DNA from: Mycobacterium vicinigordonae
Lineage (GTDB): Bacteria > Actinomycetota > Actinomycetes > Mycobacteriales > Mycobacteriaceae
DNA length: 64,000 bases
Assembly (NCBI RefSeq): GCF_013466425.1
Contig: NZ_CP059165.1
Location: forward strand, 4,526,001 to 4,590,000
Direction of reading: 5' to 3'
In this document: positions 44,062 to 54,178 of the stretch, piece after piece
Layout: each line of letters opens with the position of its first letter
How positions within the stretch are numbered: the first letter of the stretch is position 1
The notes under the pieces: model-generated
What the model was told of the DNA's origin: nothing
Databases searched by the model: none
What the model saw: the letters and a program-made list of their open reading frames with translations, nothing else
Program-made: the position numbers and the translations under genes

Positions 44062-45402
44062 TCAGTCGGGCAGGTTCGCTTCGGCGGCGGCCAAGCGGGA
44101 CTTGAGCGTGCCGTCGATCACCTCGTCGCCCACGGAGATCAGCAGGCCACCGAGTAGTTCAGGGTCGATTTGCAGCTGGATCGCAACCGGATGCCCATAG
44201 ATGCGGCCCAGTACCTCGCTGAGCCGAGTGCGCTGGGAGTCGCTGAGGTCGGCCGCAGCACCGACCTGCGCGACAACCTCGCCGCGGCGGGCGACCGCCA
44301 CTTGGGCCAAGAACAGCACGGCCTCCTCGGCTGGCTGGCCGCGCAGCAGCTCCACCGTCTGGGACAGCAGCGAGAGGGCTACAGGGTTGACCTTGCCGCT
44401 GGCGCTCTCGAGCACCTTGCGTAGCAACCCAACCCGGCCTTCGGCCGGGGTCGTGTGCGCGCCCAGCAGGACGGCCAGTCGCGGTTGCGCCTCGAGGATG
44501 CGGGAGAACCGGAACAGTTGGTCCTCCACCTCGTCGACGGCGCCCTCCTGTTCGGCCACCTCCAGCAGCGCTTGGCGCGAAATGTGCTCGATCGCGTCGA
44601 TTAAATCAGCATTGGCCGACCAGCGCTCGGAGACGGCGGCGCGCAGCAACTCGAGGGTGGGATCGCCGACCTTGCCCTGCAGTAGACGTTCGATCAACCG
44701 CACCCGGGGCGCTGAATCCTCAGCCGGCACAGTGAGATACCGCGTTACTACGGCCTCCCGCTGCAACAGCTGAGCCACCGACGCCAGCTCCTGGGCCAGC
44801 TTGGTCAGGGCCGCCTTGTCGAGGTCCTTGGCGATGTCCTTGAAGCGATCGACCACATTGCCCAAGGCCCGCCGGCTGGATGAGCGCATCTTGGCCAACA
44901 GTGGGTACTCGACGTCCACCGCTTCGGGTGCCATCTCGTCGAGTTCGTCGAGGAAGCGGTCCACGGTGGCGGCCTGCTGATCGGCCTCGGCGACGTAGTT
45001 GAGCACCAATTCGCCTGCCTGGCGCACAGATTCGTGGCCGAGTTCCAGGCGGAGCTGACGAGTCAGCTGCGCTCGCAGCAGCTCGGACTGACGACCCCCC
45101 TGAGCCTTGATGCGTTCGGCCTCGGCTTCGGCCTGGGCCCGCATCTGTTCCTCGATGCGTTCGGAATCGGCCTTGGCCTCTTCGACGAGCCGTTCCGCGT
45201 CTTTCTTGGCGGCTTCCACGGCCTTGCTGTGCGCCGTCGTCGACTCCTCGAGACGCCTGGCTGCGTCTTTGGAGTCCTTCAACTGCTGGCGCACCGCCTC
45301 CTGCCGAGCGGTCATCAGGTTGCGCACCGGCGGCACCACGAAGCGCCACACCAGCAGCACGATGGCCGCGAAACCGACCAGCTGTCCGATAAAGGTGTCC
45401 AT
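44062..45402 (-). CDS. atpH: ATP synthase fused b'-delta subunit
   Basis: A 446-residue fusion typical of mycobacteria. An N-terminal b-type membrane helix ([19 protein letters not shown]) is followed by a long Ala/Glu/Lys/Arg coiled coil to about residue 165. The C-terminal delta domain contains [22 protein letters not shown] and the terminal [26 protein letters not shown]. It forms the peripheral stalk with AtpF. It lies between atpF and atpA. Confidence 0.95.
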   Translation of the reverse strand: MDTFIGQLVGFAAIVLLVWRFVVPPVRNLMTARQEAVRQQLKDSKDAARRLEESTTAHSKAVEAAKKDAERLVEEAKADSERIEEQMRAQAEAEAERIKAQGGRQSELLRAQLTRQLRLELGHESVRQAGELVLNYVAEADQQAATVDRFLDELDEMAPEAVDVEYPLLAKMRSSSRRALGNVVDRFKDIAKDLDKAALTKLAQELASVAQLLQREAVVTRYLTVPAEDSAPRVRLIERLLQGKVGDPTLELLRAAVSERWSANADLIDAIEHISRQALLEVAEQEGAVDEVEDQLFRFSRILEAQPRLAVLLGAHTTPAEGRVGLLRKVLESASGKVNPVALSLLSQTVELLRGQPAEEAVLFLAQVAVARRGEVVAQVGAAADLSDSQRTRLSEVLGRIYGHPVAIQLQIDPELLGGLLISVGDEVIDGTLKSRLAAAEANLPD

Positions 45403-45410
45403 ATTTGTGG

Positions 45411-45920
45411 CTACCTCGCCGTGGCCGTAGGGGCGACATCGACGCCGAGAATCCGGCTGGCCAGCGTGGCCGACATGCTCCCGACGTTGGCGCGCAGATC
45501 CAATTCCACGGTGTCACGCTCCCGCTTCAATTGCTCGTTGGCCTGGGCCAGGGTCTCCGCCACCTGTTGCTCGGCCTCGGCACGTGCCTGGTCGATGGCC
45601 TTGCGGCCCTCGTTGCGGGCGTTGTCCCGAAAGGAGGACGCCTGGACTCGGGCTTCCTTCAGCGCTTCCTCATAGTCGGCTTCGGCGGCGGCGAACTGCT
45701 CGGACGACTTTTTGTTGTCGGCCTGCGTTTTGGCGACCATGGCGTCGCGTTCCTTGAGCACCTTCAAGATCGGCGGCACAACGAACGTGCCGATGACTCC
45801 GAGCACCACCAGGAAGATGGCCAGCACGAAGAAGAAGGTGCCGTTGGGAATGAGGAAGTTGTTACCTTCCGCCACTGCCTGGCTGGACGCCAGAACATTC
45901 ATGGTCGTGTCACTCACCAC
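45411..45920 (-). CDS. atpF: ATP synthase b subunit
   Basis: A 169-residue stator subunit with an N-terminal membrane helix ([20 protein letters not shown]) and a charged coiled coil ([33 protein letters not shown]). It dimerises with the b' part of the fused b-delta subunit. The gene starts 6 bp after the atpE stop and ends 8 bp before the fused gene. The second in-frame Met (MNVLASSQ) is a possible alternative start. Confidence 0.94.
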   Translation of the reverse strand: MVSDTTMNVLASSQAVAEGNNFLIPNGTFFFVLAIFLVVLGVIGTFVVPPILKVLKERDAMVAKTQADNKKSSEQFAAAEADYEEALKEARVQASSFRDNARNEGRKAIDQARAEAEQQVAETLAQANEQLKRERDTVELDLRANVGSMSATLASRILGVDVAPTATAR

Positions 45921-45926
45921 GACGAG

Positions 45927-46208
<282 letters not shown>

Positions 46209-46224
46209 TCAAGCATTGACAGTC

Positions 46225-46977
46225 TTAGTGGTGGTCTTCTTCTAGCTCCATGGCCTGACTGAAGTACAGGATCGTCAGCAGCGAGAAGATGAACGCCTGG
46301 ATCGCGCCGACGAACAGGTCGAAGGATTTCCAGATCGCATTGGGCAGCCACAGAATGTACGGCGGGAACAACGCGATCAGTGCGACCAGGATGCCGCCCG
46401 CGAAGATGTTGCCGAACAGTCGCAGCGACAACGAGATTGGCTTAGCCAGCTCTTCGACGATGTTGATCGGTGCCAGGATCGCGACGTGGCCCTTGAGGAC
46501 CTTGAGCGGGTGACCGATGACACCGCGTCGCCAGAATCCGGCCGCGTGGTAGCAGACGAAGACGAACAGAGCCAGCGCGAGCACGTAGTTGATGTCGGCC
46601 GCGGCCGAAGACAGCAATTCGCTGGTCTTGCCCTTTTTATCGGTGTACTGCAGCGGCAACACCGACAGCCAGTTGGAGATCAGGATGAACACAAAGATGG
46701 TCACCGCGAGCGGCAACACGAACGGCGCGATGCGCATGCCGATGGCGCTTTCCACCTGATTGCGCATCTGGATGGTGATCGCCTCGAAGAACAGCTGTAC
46801 ACCGCCCGGGACATCGCTGGAGGTAACTTTCGACTTCAGCCAGAAAGCCAGCGCGATCACGATCACCGCGGCGATCGCGGTCGAATAGATGGTGTCGGTG
46901 TTGACGGTCAACCCCAGCCACTTGGCCGTGTGGTGCTCGCCGACCTCGATCTGGCCGGCCAGGATGGACTTAGTCAT
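46225..46977 (-). CDS. atpB: ATP synthase a subunit
   Basis: A 250-residue multi-span Fo subunit. The essential arginine is in [20 protein letters not shown], and the C-terminal helix [22 protein letters not shown] is conserved. It forms the proton half-channels against the c ring. Its start overlaps the end of the upstream AtpI-like gene by 8 bp. Confidence 0.96.
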   Translation of the reverse strand: MTKSILAGQIEVGEHHTAKWLGLTVNTDTIYSTAIAAVIVIALAFWLKSKVTSSDVPGGVQLFFEAITIQMRNQVESAIGMRIAPFVLPLAVTIFVFILISNWLSVLPLQYTDKKGKTSELLSSAAADINYVLALALFVFVCYHAAGFWRRGVIGHPLKVLKGHVAILAPINIVEELAKPISLSLRLFGNIFAGGILVALIALFPPYILWLPNAIWKSFDLFVGAIQAFIFSLLTILYFSQAMELEEDHH

Positions 46978-47452
46978 CGCCGGCGCTCCTCACATCCGTC
47001 CCTTCCGAAACCGCCACTACCCCGTCAACTGCACTTTCGGGTTCCCCGTTCCGCAGCTTCTTCCACACCGGCAAGGCCGTCGACGCCACCAGCAGCACCT
47101 GGAAGATCGCCAGACCGAACAACACACCCAAGCCCTCAGGCTTGAAGATGAAGGCGACGATCAGCGCAAGGATGGTGATGACCGCGATCCGCGACGCCGA
47201 GTTGACGGCCATCGACCGCTTCAGCGGATGCTCCCGCCCAGTGATCGCCTCGACCGAACGCTTGACCATGACGGCGTTGAGCAAACCCAGCAGCAAACCG
47301 ACGCCCAGGAACAGTCCCACCATCGGATGGCCGGCGTAGCCGGCAACCAAAGTTCCCACCGCGCTCAGCGCGAGGCTGATGACGAGGAGTCGCACCGGGC
47401 GGAACGCCACAGAGGGAAACACCAACGGCGCGTCCTGCGCTGGTGTCGTCAC
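46970..47452 (-). CDS. AtpI-like membrane protein, first gene of the atp operon (Rv1303 family)
   Basis: A 160-residue protein with four hydrophobic segments ([69 protein letters not shown]), the layout of AtpI/ATP synthase I proteins that assist c-ring assembly. Sequence similarity to AtpI of other bacteria is only by topology. It begins the nine-gene ATP synthase unit and overlaps atpB. Confidence 0.85.
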   Translation of the reverse strand: MTTPAQDAPLVFPSVAFRPVRLLVISLALSAVGTLVAGYAGHPMVGLFLGVGLLLGLLNAVMVKRSVEAITGREHPLKRSMAVNSASRIAVITILALIVAFIFKPEGLGVLFGLAIFQVLLVASTALPVWKKLRNGEPESAVDGVVAVSEGTDVRSAGDD

Positions 47453-47587
47453 TGCAGCACCTCAATCCCGGATTGGTGGAGCGGAAACCGTCGGATCGCC
47501 TGATCCGTGGCCCGCCGAGCGTATCGCAACGCTCGAGCTGGACTTACCCAAGGGGTAGCTCCCTGTGTCGGTCAATATTCGGCACCA

Positions 47588-47603
47588 TCGGATGCGCATC
47601 CGA
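47588..47603. promoter_or_regulatory. Perfect 16-bp palindrome upstream of the atp operon
   Basis: TCGGATGCGCATCCGA is a perfect palindrome in the 228-bp gap between wecA and the AtpI-like gene. A TAAGGT hexamer on the minus strand (47660-47655) could be the -10 of the operon; if so the palindrome lies about 45-60 bases into the leader. A second inverted repeat, CGGATC-GCCT-GATCCG (47492-47507), lies closer to the gene. No regulator is assigned. Confidence 0.45.
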
Positions 47604-47680
47604 CGGGCCTGGGGGCCGGCAACCCGCGAAGTTTGTTTTCGGGGCTCTACCAGGACCTTACCATAGCTAGGACGGTGCTA

Positions 47681-48889
47681 CTACTGGTCGTCGTAGTCCT
47701 CGTCCCAGTAGTCGTCGCGCCGTCGCAGCAGCGGAACCGCCGTTGCGATGCCCGCAACCACGATCGCGCCCAGCATCACCGCCGCGGTATGACTCGGGTC
47801 GAAGAAAATGGTGCTGGCCGCGCCGAACGCGATAATGCCCACCCACAGGTAGATCAGGAGCACCGCTCGACGATGCGAGTGCCCAATCTGCAGCAGCCGG
47901 TGATGGAGGTGCATCTTGTCCGCGGTGCTGAACGGGCTGAGCCCGGCGCGGGTGCGCCGGATGATGGCCAGCAACGTGTCGAGCGCAGGTACGAACATGA
48001 CGGCCACCACCAACAGAAACGGTGACAGCAGAGCAAACACATCGCGGGCTCCGTAGGCGTTCTGGGAGATCGGGCCGGCCGCGGTGGTCGACGCCGCCGC
48101 CAGCATCAGCCCGATCAGCATCGACCCAGAATCGCCCATGAAGATACGGGCGCGGTGGAAGTTGTGTGGCAGAAAACCCAGGCAGGCGCCGGCCAGCACC
48201 ACCGAGATCACCGCGGGCGGGTAATACAGCACGTCGCCGCCGTGGTCGCGAAGCAGACCCACCGAGAACATGCAGATCGCCAGCGCGGTGATTAGGCCCA
48301 GCCCGGCCGCCAGCCCGTCCAGGCCATCGACAAAGTTCATCGCGTTGACGATCGACACGGTCAGCGCCAGGGTGAGCAGGATCGAGGAGGCCTGGTCCAA
48401 CACGATCGTTCCGACGCCGCCGACTGGAATGTAGAGCACGCTCCAGGCCACGCCCATGGTCACCAGGACGCTGGCCGCGGTGATTTGACCGGCGAACTTC
48501 GTCAGCGCGTCCAGCCCCCAGCGGTCGTCGATCAGCCCGATGCCCATGATCACCGCGCCCGCCACCAGCACCGCGGGCATCCCGGTGGAGTACACGAACC
48601 CCCGGGTGAGTGCTGGCAGTTGCGAAGCCAAGAAGACGGCGGAGACCACGCCGAGGAACATCGCCAGCCCACCCATCCGCGGGGTCGGCGTCACATGCAC
48701 GTCACGTTCCCGCGGATAGGCGACCGCTCCCAGGCGGGTCGCCAGCACGCGCACCGGCCCGGTGGCGAAGTAGGTGATGATCGCCGCGGTCAGGCCGACC
48801 AGAGCGAGTTCGCGCAACGGGACGCCGGCGCTGCGATCCGATAGTGCGAGCACACCACCGGCAAGGCTGGTCACATCGCTGGACACCAC
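47681..48889 (-). CDS. wecA: WecA/Rfe: decaprenyl-phosphate GlcNAc-1-phosphate transferase
   Basis: A 402-residue polytopic membrane enzyme with about eleven helices. It transfers GlcNAc-1-phosphate to decaprenyl phosphate, starting the linker of arabinogalactan. Catalytic aspartates are in GIGLIDDRWGLDALTK and NAMNFVDGLDGLAAG; HNFHRARIFMGDSGSML and the cytoplasmic HLHHRLLQIGHSHRR loop complete the family pattern. It is divergent from the kinase gene and precedes the atp operon on the same strand. Confidence 0.93.
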   Translation of the reverse strand: MVSSDVTSLAGGVLALSDRSAGVPLRELALVGLTAAIITYFATGPVRVLATRLGAVAYPRERDVHVTPTPRMGGLAMFLGVVSAVFLASQLPALTRGFVYSTGMPAVLVAGAVIMGIGLIDDRWGLDALTKFAGQITAASVLVTMGVAWSVLYIPVGGVGTIVLDQASSILLTLALTVSIVNAMNFVDGLDGLAAGLGLITALAICMFSVGLLRDHGGDVLYYPPAVISVVLAGACLGFLPHNFHRARIFMGDSGSMLIGLMLAAASTTAAGPISQNAYGARDVFALLSPFLLVVAVMFVPALDTLLAIIRRTRAGLSPFSTADKMHLHHRLLQIGHSHRRAVLLIYLWVGIIAFGAASTIFFDPSHTAAVMLGAIVVAGIATAVPLLRRRDDYWDEDYDDQ

Positions 48890-49095
48890 GAGACCCTACT
48901 TCACCAACCTGTGTGACTTGCCAGCTCGGTCGCGAAACTTGTCTGTCAGAACGTTGCGGCCGCAACCGGCGCCGCATGTTAGGACGGTCCCGCCCGATCT
49001 GCCAGGTTCGGACGAGATACCACGGCCGTCATGGCATGGTGAGTTTTATTAGAGTTGCCGGAATCGCGGCTGACGAATTGCAGAGGGGTAATCGG

Positions 49096-50961
49096 GTGGC
49101 GGACGGAACGCCGTTCGGGCGCTATCGGCTGCTGGATTTGTTGGGCCGTGGCGGCATGGGCGAGGTGTGGCGCGCTCACGACACGACCATCGACCGGGTG
49201 GTGGCGGTGAAAACGCTGTTACCGCATTTCGCCGAGGACCAAAAGTTTGAACAACGGTTTCGCCGCGAGGCCCGTCTGGCCGCGCGCTTGGAAAATCCGC
49301 ACGTGGTGCCGATCTACGACGTGGGGGAAATCGACGGCCGGCTTTTTGTCGCAATGCGGTTGATAGCCGGCCAGGATTTGCAGCAGCTGTTAGAAGCGGG
49401 ACCACTACCACCCGAACGCGCGGTACAGGTCATTGGCCAGGTAGCCAAGGCATTGGACGCCGCGCACAAGGCGGGGTTGGTACACCGCGACGTCAAGCCC
49501 TCCAACATTTTGCTCGGCGACGACGACTTCGCCTACTTGATTGACTTCGGGATCGCGCGTGCGACCGGGGAGTCCGGCCTGACGTCGACCGGCACCACCA
49601 TCGGTACCTGGTCATACATGGCGCCCGAGCGGTTCAGCACCGGAGCAGCGGGAGCAAGTTCCGACATCTACGCGCTCGCCTGCATGCTCTATCAGTGCCT
49701 GACGGGACAACTCCCATTCCCCGCCGTCGCGCTCGAACAGATTGCTGTCGCACACATGACGAGCCCCCCACCGCGACCCTCCACTCAGCGGCCCGGCATT
49801 CCCACCGCGATCGATGCTGTCATCGCCACCGGGCTGGCCAAAGACCCGGCTCAGCGCTATGCCACCGCCACGGAACTGGCCTCTGCTGCCCATAACGCCA
49901 TCACCACACCGATAACCCAGCATCCTGCTGGGCCAGCATCGCCACAGGCCGCCAAGGCGGCAGCTGCGCCGGCGGCGATTCCCGGAATTGGCGTCCCAAC
50001 CGAAGCCCCCGAACAGCATTCAGTCGCCGGCAACGGCGATGTACCTGAGTTTCTTGCACGCCCTGGCGCACCTGTGGCGTCCCGGACCGGGACGCCATCA
50101 CCGGATCCGCTGTTGGCTTCGGCCCCCACTCAACGTCACCGGGCAGATAGCGATGCGCCCACTGCGAAGATCTTGCCCGCGACGGTGATTCTCGCAACGA
50201 TGTCGACGAAGATTCCGGCAATTTCGTTGGTCATCGCCGCGCTGCTCGCGATGGCGAATATTGCCACTCTCCTCAAAGCGTCAATTTCTTACAATAATGA
50301 TTTGGGTGTCTTTTACTCTTTTGCATGGAGTGGTGCGTTAAACGTTGAGAGTAAGTCTGACCAGGTCGAAAAAGTAATAGTGCAGTATGTGTTTTTACTA
50401 GTATGGCTGCTTATCGCCGTCGCATACGGCCGTCTCGCCTACTCTTTCAAACAAGCCGAGCGTCGGCGCATCGAGGTCACCTCATGGTGCATCAGCTTGG
50501 CGGCATTGGCCGTCGGCATTACGCATGCGGTCGCGGCTAGCCAGGGCCCACGTCGAGGCGGCTCGCCGGGAAATATCGGAGTGGAGGTCTTTTATTGGGC
50601 ACGGCCGTTGGCGCCAGATCCTCATTATCCAGCTAGTTCGCTGCTCCTCGATGTGAGCAACCTGGTGGGCCTGATCGCTATTTCTACAGGCTTTCTACTA
50701 TTGGGGGCCTTCATGCGCCTACAACCAAACGTCAGGCTCGCAAACGCTCAGACCCTATGCGGCGGCATCGGTTTGATCGTGGCGGCGCTCTACTCTTACG
50801 GCGTAATCACGGCATCTCCTGCGGCGTATACAGACAGGTTGGGAACAGGCTATTACTGTCTGCTTTGCAGCTTTTTGATCTGGCATATTTCGGTCTTCGT
50901 TCTCGGAATCCTTCTCTTCGGAGCAGCCAAACGGGGATCTCCGATGAGGCCAAGGTCCTGA
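49096..50961 (+). CDS. Ser/Thr protein kinase with C-terminal six-span membrane domain
   Basis: A 621-residue PknB-type kinase. The glycine loop is GRGGMGEVWRA (17-27), followed by Lys39 in AVKTLL, HRDVKPSN with Asp132, DFG at 150-152 and GTWSYMAPE in the activation segment, so it should be active. Residues about 275-370 are a Pro/Ala-rich linker. The C-terminus has about six hydrophobic helices (near 376-392, 427-448, 461-480, 515-538, 555-575, 587-612) instead of the usual single span with a sensor domain. I chose the GTG at 49096 after an AGAGGGG site. Bases from about 50220 are notably AT-richer. It sits between wecA and sua5, which I recall as neighbours in H37Rv. Confidence 0.88.
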   Translation: MADGTPFGRYRLLDLLGRGGMGEVWRAHDTTIDRVVAVKTLLPHFAEDQKFEQRFRREARLAARLENPHVVPIYDVGEIDGRLFVAMRLIAGQDLQQLLEAGPLPPERAVQVIGQVAKALDAAHKAGLVHRDVKPSNILLGDDDFAYLIDFGIARATGESGLTSTGTTIGTWSYMAPERFSTGAAGASSDIYALACMLYQCLTGQLPFPAVALEQIAVAHMTSPPPRPSTQRPGIPTAIDAVIATGLAKDPAQRYATATELASAAHNAITTPITQHPAGPASPQAAKAAAAPAAIPGIGVPTEAPEQHSVAGNGDVPEFLARPGAPVASRTGTPSPDPLLASAPTQRHRADSDAPTAKILPATVILATMSTKIPAISLVIAALLAMANIATLLKASISYNNDLGVFYSFAWSGALNVESKSDQVEKVIVQYVFLLVWLLIAVAYGRLAYSFKQAERRRIEVTSWCISLAALAVGITHAVAASQGPRRGGSPGNIGVEVFYWARPLAPDPHYPASSLLLDVSNLVGLIAISTGFLLLGAFMRLQPNVRLANAQTLCGGIGLIVAALYSYGVITASPAAYTDRLGTGYYCLLCSFLIWHISVFVLGILLFGAAKRGSPMRPRS

Positions 50962-50993
50962 GTTCACTCGGCGCACTCAACCGTGGCTACATT

Positions 50994-51179
50994 GTGTGCG
51001 GAACCCGCATTTTGACGGTGGCCCTGGTCGCCGCAGTGATTTTGCGTCCGCTCCGGTGGGTATATCTCTCCTCGAGTGGCGTGTTGCTCGCCGGTGCAAT
51101 TGGCATGGTGGTGATCTTCAGCGTCGGTTTTGCCATGGCCGCCAGCCGTTTTACCTTCGCTGATCCAGCTCCCGTTTGA
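50994..51179 (+). CDS. Short hydrophobic ORF downstream of the kinase, start uncertain
   Basis: From a GTG at 50994 the frame encodes 61 residues with two hydrophobic helices (ILTVALVAAVILRPLRWVYL and SGVLLAGAIGMVVIFSVGFAMA) and ends RFTFADPAPV. The protein-like composition extends upstream in the same frame (DEAKVLSSLGALNRGY) but without a good start codon and over the kinase stop. It may be a small membrane protein coupled to the kinase or the degraded remainder of a longer one. No ribosome site is seen. Confidence 0.4.
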   Translation: MCGTRILTVALVAAVILRPLRWVYLSSSGVLLAGAIGMVVIFSVGFAMAASRFTFADPAPV

Positions 51180-51190
51180 CCCAGTCGCTA

Positions 51191-51850
51191 CTACGCGAGC
51201 AGCGTCGCTGCATCGACGCCGAGCACCTCTGCCACCCGCTGCGTGCTCACCGGCCCTTCCCGCAAGATGCGCGGGGCGTTTCCGCTCAGGTCGACGATCG
51301 TCGACGCGGCTTGCTGCGCGGACGGTCCGGCGTCCAGGTAGACGTCGACGCGGGGCCCGAATTGGCGGCGCGCATCCTCGGCATCGACGGCGGCGGGCTG
51401 GCCCGAGATGTTGGCGCTGGAGACGGCCATCGGCCCGACCTCGCGCAACAACTCGATGGCGACGGGGTGCAGCGGCATCCGCAGCATCACCGTGCCGTGT
51501 GCGTCGCCGAGGTCCCAGCGCAGCGACGGCGCCTGCACCACCACCAGGCTCAGCGCGCCCGGCCAGAACGCACGAACCAGGTCGCGGGCGCCGTCCGGCA
51601 TGCCGTACACCAATCCCTCGATGGTGTGCCAGGAGCCGACCAGCACACCGACCGGCATGTCCCGGCCGCGCCCCTTGGCCGCCAGCAGCGCGTCCACCGC
51701 GGTGCTGTCGAACGCGTCGGCGCCGATGCCGTAAACGGTGTCGGTCGGCATGACGACCAGCCGCCCGGCCTTGAGCGCACCCACCGCCGCGGCGATCCCG
51801 CGCGACCGCTGATCGGGGTCGGCGCAGTCGAAGGCGTCAGTCATCGGCAC
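51191..51850 (-). CDS. Threonylcarbamoyl-AMP synthase (Sua5/YrdC)
   Basis: A 219-residue enzyme that makes the threonylcarbamoyl-adenylate used for t6A37 of tRNA. It begins with RGIAAAVGALKAGRLVVMPTDTVYGIG and contains LLAAKGRGRDMP and MAVSSANISGQPAA, the YrdC fold nucleotide site. It overlaps the prmC 3' end by 14 bp, giving a prfA-prmC-sua5 translation-related unit. It corresponds to Rv1301. Confidence 0.92.
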   Translation of the reverse strand: MPMTDAFDCADPDQRSRGIAAAVGALKAGRLVVMPTDTVYGIGADAFDSTAVDALLAAKGRGRDMPVGVLVGSWHTIEGLVYGMPDGARDLVRAFWPGALSLVVVQAPSLRWDLGDAHGTVMLRMPLHPVAIELLREVGPMAVSSANISGQPAAVDAEDARRQFGPRVDVYLDAGPSAQQAASTIVDLSGNAPRILREGPVSTQRVAEVLGVDAATLLA

Positions 51851-52685
51851 CCTTTCTGCGGGCCGTCACGAACCTCGGCCGTCCGGCAAGATCGGTTCGG
51901 GCCACGATGTCGTCGAAAAAACCTGTCCTGTCCAAGTATTCGACGGTAAGCCCAGAGGTGGTGTCGTCGTGCTCGACCGCGAAGAAGCCACCGGGGCGCA
52001 ACCAACGTCCGGCCAGTCCGACGACGGCCGCGATCACCGCCATCCCGTCCGGACCGCCGAACACCGCATGATGCGGATCATGTTGTGTCACTTCGGGTTC
52101 CAACGCCGCACCGTCGGGAACATAGGGAGGATTGGACACCAGCAGGTGCACCTGCCCGTCGAGTTCGGGCAGCAAATCAGGCGTCGCGACCTCGGCATGT
52201 ACGAGTTCCACCGCGGTGCCCGCGGCGTTTCGTCGCGCATAGTCCAGTGCCGCCGCCGAGTCGTCGATGCCGACCACCCGGGCTAGCGGCCGGTGCCGAG
52301 CCAGCGCGACGGCCAGGGCGCCCGATCCGGTGCACGCGTCGACGATTACCGGTTGCGCCGGAAGAGACTGTGCCGTAGCCCATTCCAACATCGCCTCGGT
52401 CTCCGGGCGCGGAATGAACACGCCCGGGCCGACGTGTAACAACACCGGACCGAACGCGACCGTCCCGACCAGATGCTGCAGCGGCACCCGGCGTGCGCGG
52501 GCGCTGATGGCGTCGCTGTAGCGCCAGTAGAAATCCTCGGCAGGCTCCCCGAGCAGGGCAAGGCGACCGCGGTCGACGCCGGCCACGTGCGCGGCGAGTT
52601 GCTCCGCGTCGTGACGCGCGGAGTCGATTCCCGCTTCGGCCAGCAGCGCCGCAGCGGAGGCGATCGCCTGCCGCAGGGGACTCAT
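51837..52685 (-). CDS. prmC: Release factor glutamine methyltransferase
   Basis: A 282-residue SAM-dependent enzyme that methylates the GGQ glutamine of release factors. The catalytic motif NPPY is in [17 protein letters not shown]-binding residues are in [17 protein letters not shown]. The N-terminal helical domain recognises the release factor. Its ATG overlaps the prfA stop (ATGA), directly coupling enzyme and substrate. Confidence 0.93.
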   Translation of the reverse strand: MSPLRQAIASAAALLAEAGIDSARHDAEQLAAHVAGVDRGRLALLGEPAEDFYWRYSDAISARARRVPLQHLVGTVAFGPVLLHVGPGVFIPRPETEAMLEWATAQSLPAQPVIVDACTGSGALAVALARHRPLARVVGIDDSAAALDYARRNAAGTAVELVHAEVATPDLLPELDGQVHLLVSNPPYVPDGAALEPEVTQHDPHHAVFGGPDGMAVIAAVVGLAGRWLRPGGFFAVEHDDTTSGLTVEYLDRTGFFDDIVARTDLAGRPRFVTARRKGADD

Positions 52686-53758
52686 GTCGCCTGTTGCAGC
52701 CGGGATTGTTTGTCGGCTTCCCTCAATGCGTCGAAGAGCGCGTCGAGGTCGCCGTCGAGAACCTGATCGAGGTTGTGCGACTTAAAGCCGATGCGGTGAT
52801 CGGTGATCCGGTTCTCCGGGAAGTTGTAGGTGCGGATACGTTCGCTGCGGTCCACCGTGCGGATCTGGCTGGCCCGGTCGGCCGACGCGTCGGCCAGTGC
52901 CTGCTCTTCGGCCATCACCTGCAGGCGCGCCGCCAGAACCTGCAGCGCACGGGTCTTGTTCTGCAGCTGCGACCGTTCGTTCTGACAGGTGACCACGATC
53001 CCGGTGGGTAGGTGGGTGATCCGGACCGCCGAGTCGGTGGTGTTGACTCCCTGGCCACCTTTTCCTGACGAGCGGTAAACGTCGATGCGCAGGTCGGACT
53101 CGTCGATTTGAATCTCACCGACTTCCTCAGGCTCGGGATACACGAGCACGCCGGCCGCCGAAGTATGCACGCGCCCTTGGGATTCTGTGACCGGAACGCG
53201 CTGCACCCGGTGCACTCCACCCTCGAACTTCAGTCGCGACCACACCCCGTCGGCGCTGTCGCCCTTGCTGGCGATCGCCAGGGTGGCGTCCTTGTAGCCG
53301 CCGAGGTCGGAGGTTGTCTCGCCCAGCACCGTCACCGTCCAGCCGTGGCGTTCGGCGTAGCGGATGTACATCCTGGCCAAGTCGGCGGCGAACAACGCCG
53401 ATTCCTCGCCGCCTTCGCCGGATTTCACCTCGAGCACAATGTCGTCGGCGTCGTGCGGATCGCGCGGCGCCAGCATGTCGGTGAGTTGCGTGTCCAGTTC
53501 GGCGACCCTGGCCTCAAGCTCGGTGACCTCGTCCGCGAACGACGCATCGTCGGCGGACAGCTCGCGGGCCGTCTCCAGATCTTCCCGCGCTGCGACGAGC
53601 TTGCGGTGTGTGGCCACAATCGGGGCCAACCGGGCGAAGCGTCGACCCACCTTGCGGGCTTCCTCGGGATTGCTGTGCAATTCGGGGTCGGACAGCGCGT
53701 GCTCGAGCTCGGAGTGCTCAGCGAGCAGGACGTCGATCGTCTGCACCGGTTGCGTCAT
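52682..53758 (-). CDS. prfA: Peptide chain release factor 1
   Basis: A 358-residue factor that recognises UAA and UAG. The stop-codon tripeptide is PVT in [18 protein letters not shown], equivalent to the PAT/PVT motif of RF1. The hydrolysis motif GGQ is in [17 protein letters not shown]; its glutamine is the PrmC target. It follows rpmE with a hairpin between them and is overlapped by prmC. Confidence 0.96.
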   Translation of the reverse strand: MTQPVQTIDVLLAEHSELEHALSDPELHSNPEEARKVGRRFARLAPIVATHRKLVAAREDLETARELSADDASFADEVTELEARVAELDTQLTDMLAPRDPHDADDIVLEVKSGEGGEESALFAADLARMYIRYAERHGWTVTVLGETTSDLGGYKDATLAIASKGDSADGVWSRLKFEGGVHRVQRVPVTESQGRVHTSAAGVLVYPEPEEVGEIQIDESDLRIDVYRSSGKGGQGVNTTDSAVRITHLPTGIVVTCQNERSQLQNKTRALQVLAARLQVMAEEQALADASADRASQIRTVDRSERIRTYNFPENRITDHRIGFKSHNLDQVLDGDLDALFDALREADKQSRLQQAT

Positions 53759-53799
53759 GTTTGCACCTCCCTACCGCCAGCCTTGCCCCCGAACGCGAA

Positions 53800-53841
53800 C
53801 CGACGCCCGGCCTGCGCGTTGCTGCGCAAATCGGGCGTCGG
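53800..53841 (-). terminator. Hairpin between rpmE and prfA
   Basis: CCGACGCCCG (53800-53809) pairs with CGGGCGTCGG (53832-53841) over ten bases, with a 22-nt loop that can itself fold through GCGC/GCGC. It begins 8 bp beyond the rpmE stop on the minus strand. It has no following U-run, as is common for mycobacterial terminators or attenuators. Confidence 0.6.
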
Positions 53842-53849
53842 TAGGACAG

Positions 53850-54086
53850 CTATTTTTCGGTCTCGGCCTTGTCGGCAGCCTTACGCTTGCCGTACCGCTT
53901 CTCGAAGCGGGCCACCCGGCCGCCGCTGTCGAGAATCTTCTGCTTGCCCGTGTAGAAGGGGTGGCACTGCGAGCAGACCTCGGCCACGATGCGTCCGCCA
54001 GGCTTGGTGCTGCGGGTAGTGAAGGTGTTCCCGCAACCGCAGACCACGGTGGTCTCCTCGTAGGCGGGGTGAATGTCAGTCTTCAT
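53850..54086 (-). CDS. rpmE: 50S ribosomal protein L31
   Basis: A 78-residue protein with the zinc-binding pattern of C+ type L31: [11 protein letters not shown] and [15 protein letters not shown] provide the cysteines. The C-terminus is Lys/Arg-rich. The zinc-containing form is normally used under zinc-replete conditions. It lies between rho and prfA, a conserved actinobacterial order. Confidence 0.95.
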   Translation of the reverse strand: MKTDIHPAYEETTVVCGCGNTFTTRSTKPGGRIVAEVCSQCHPFYTGKQKILDSGGRVARFEKRYGKRKAADKAETEK

Positions 54087-54178
54087 GTTGTCCTCTTCGA
54101 TGCGGAAGTCGAGGGCCGATTATGCCAGCTCAATCACTGCCATCCCAAAACGTGGCGATGGCTTCGGGCATTCCCGAA

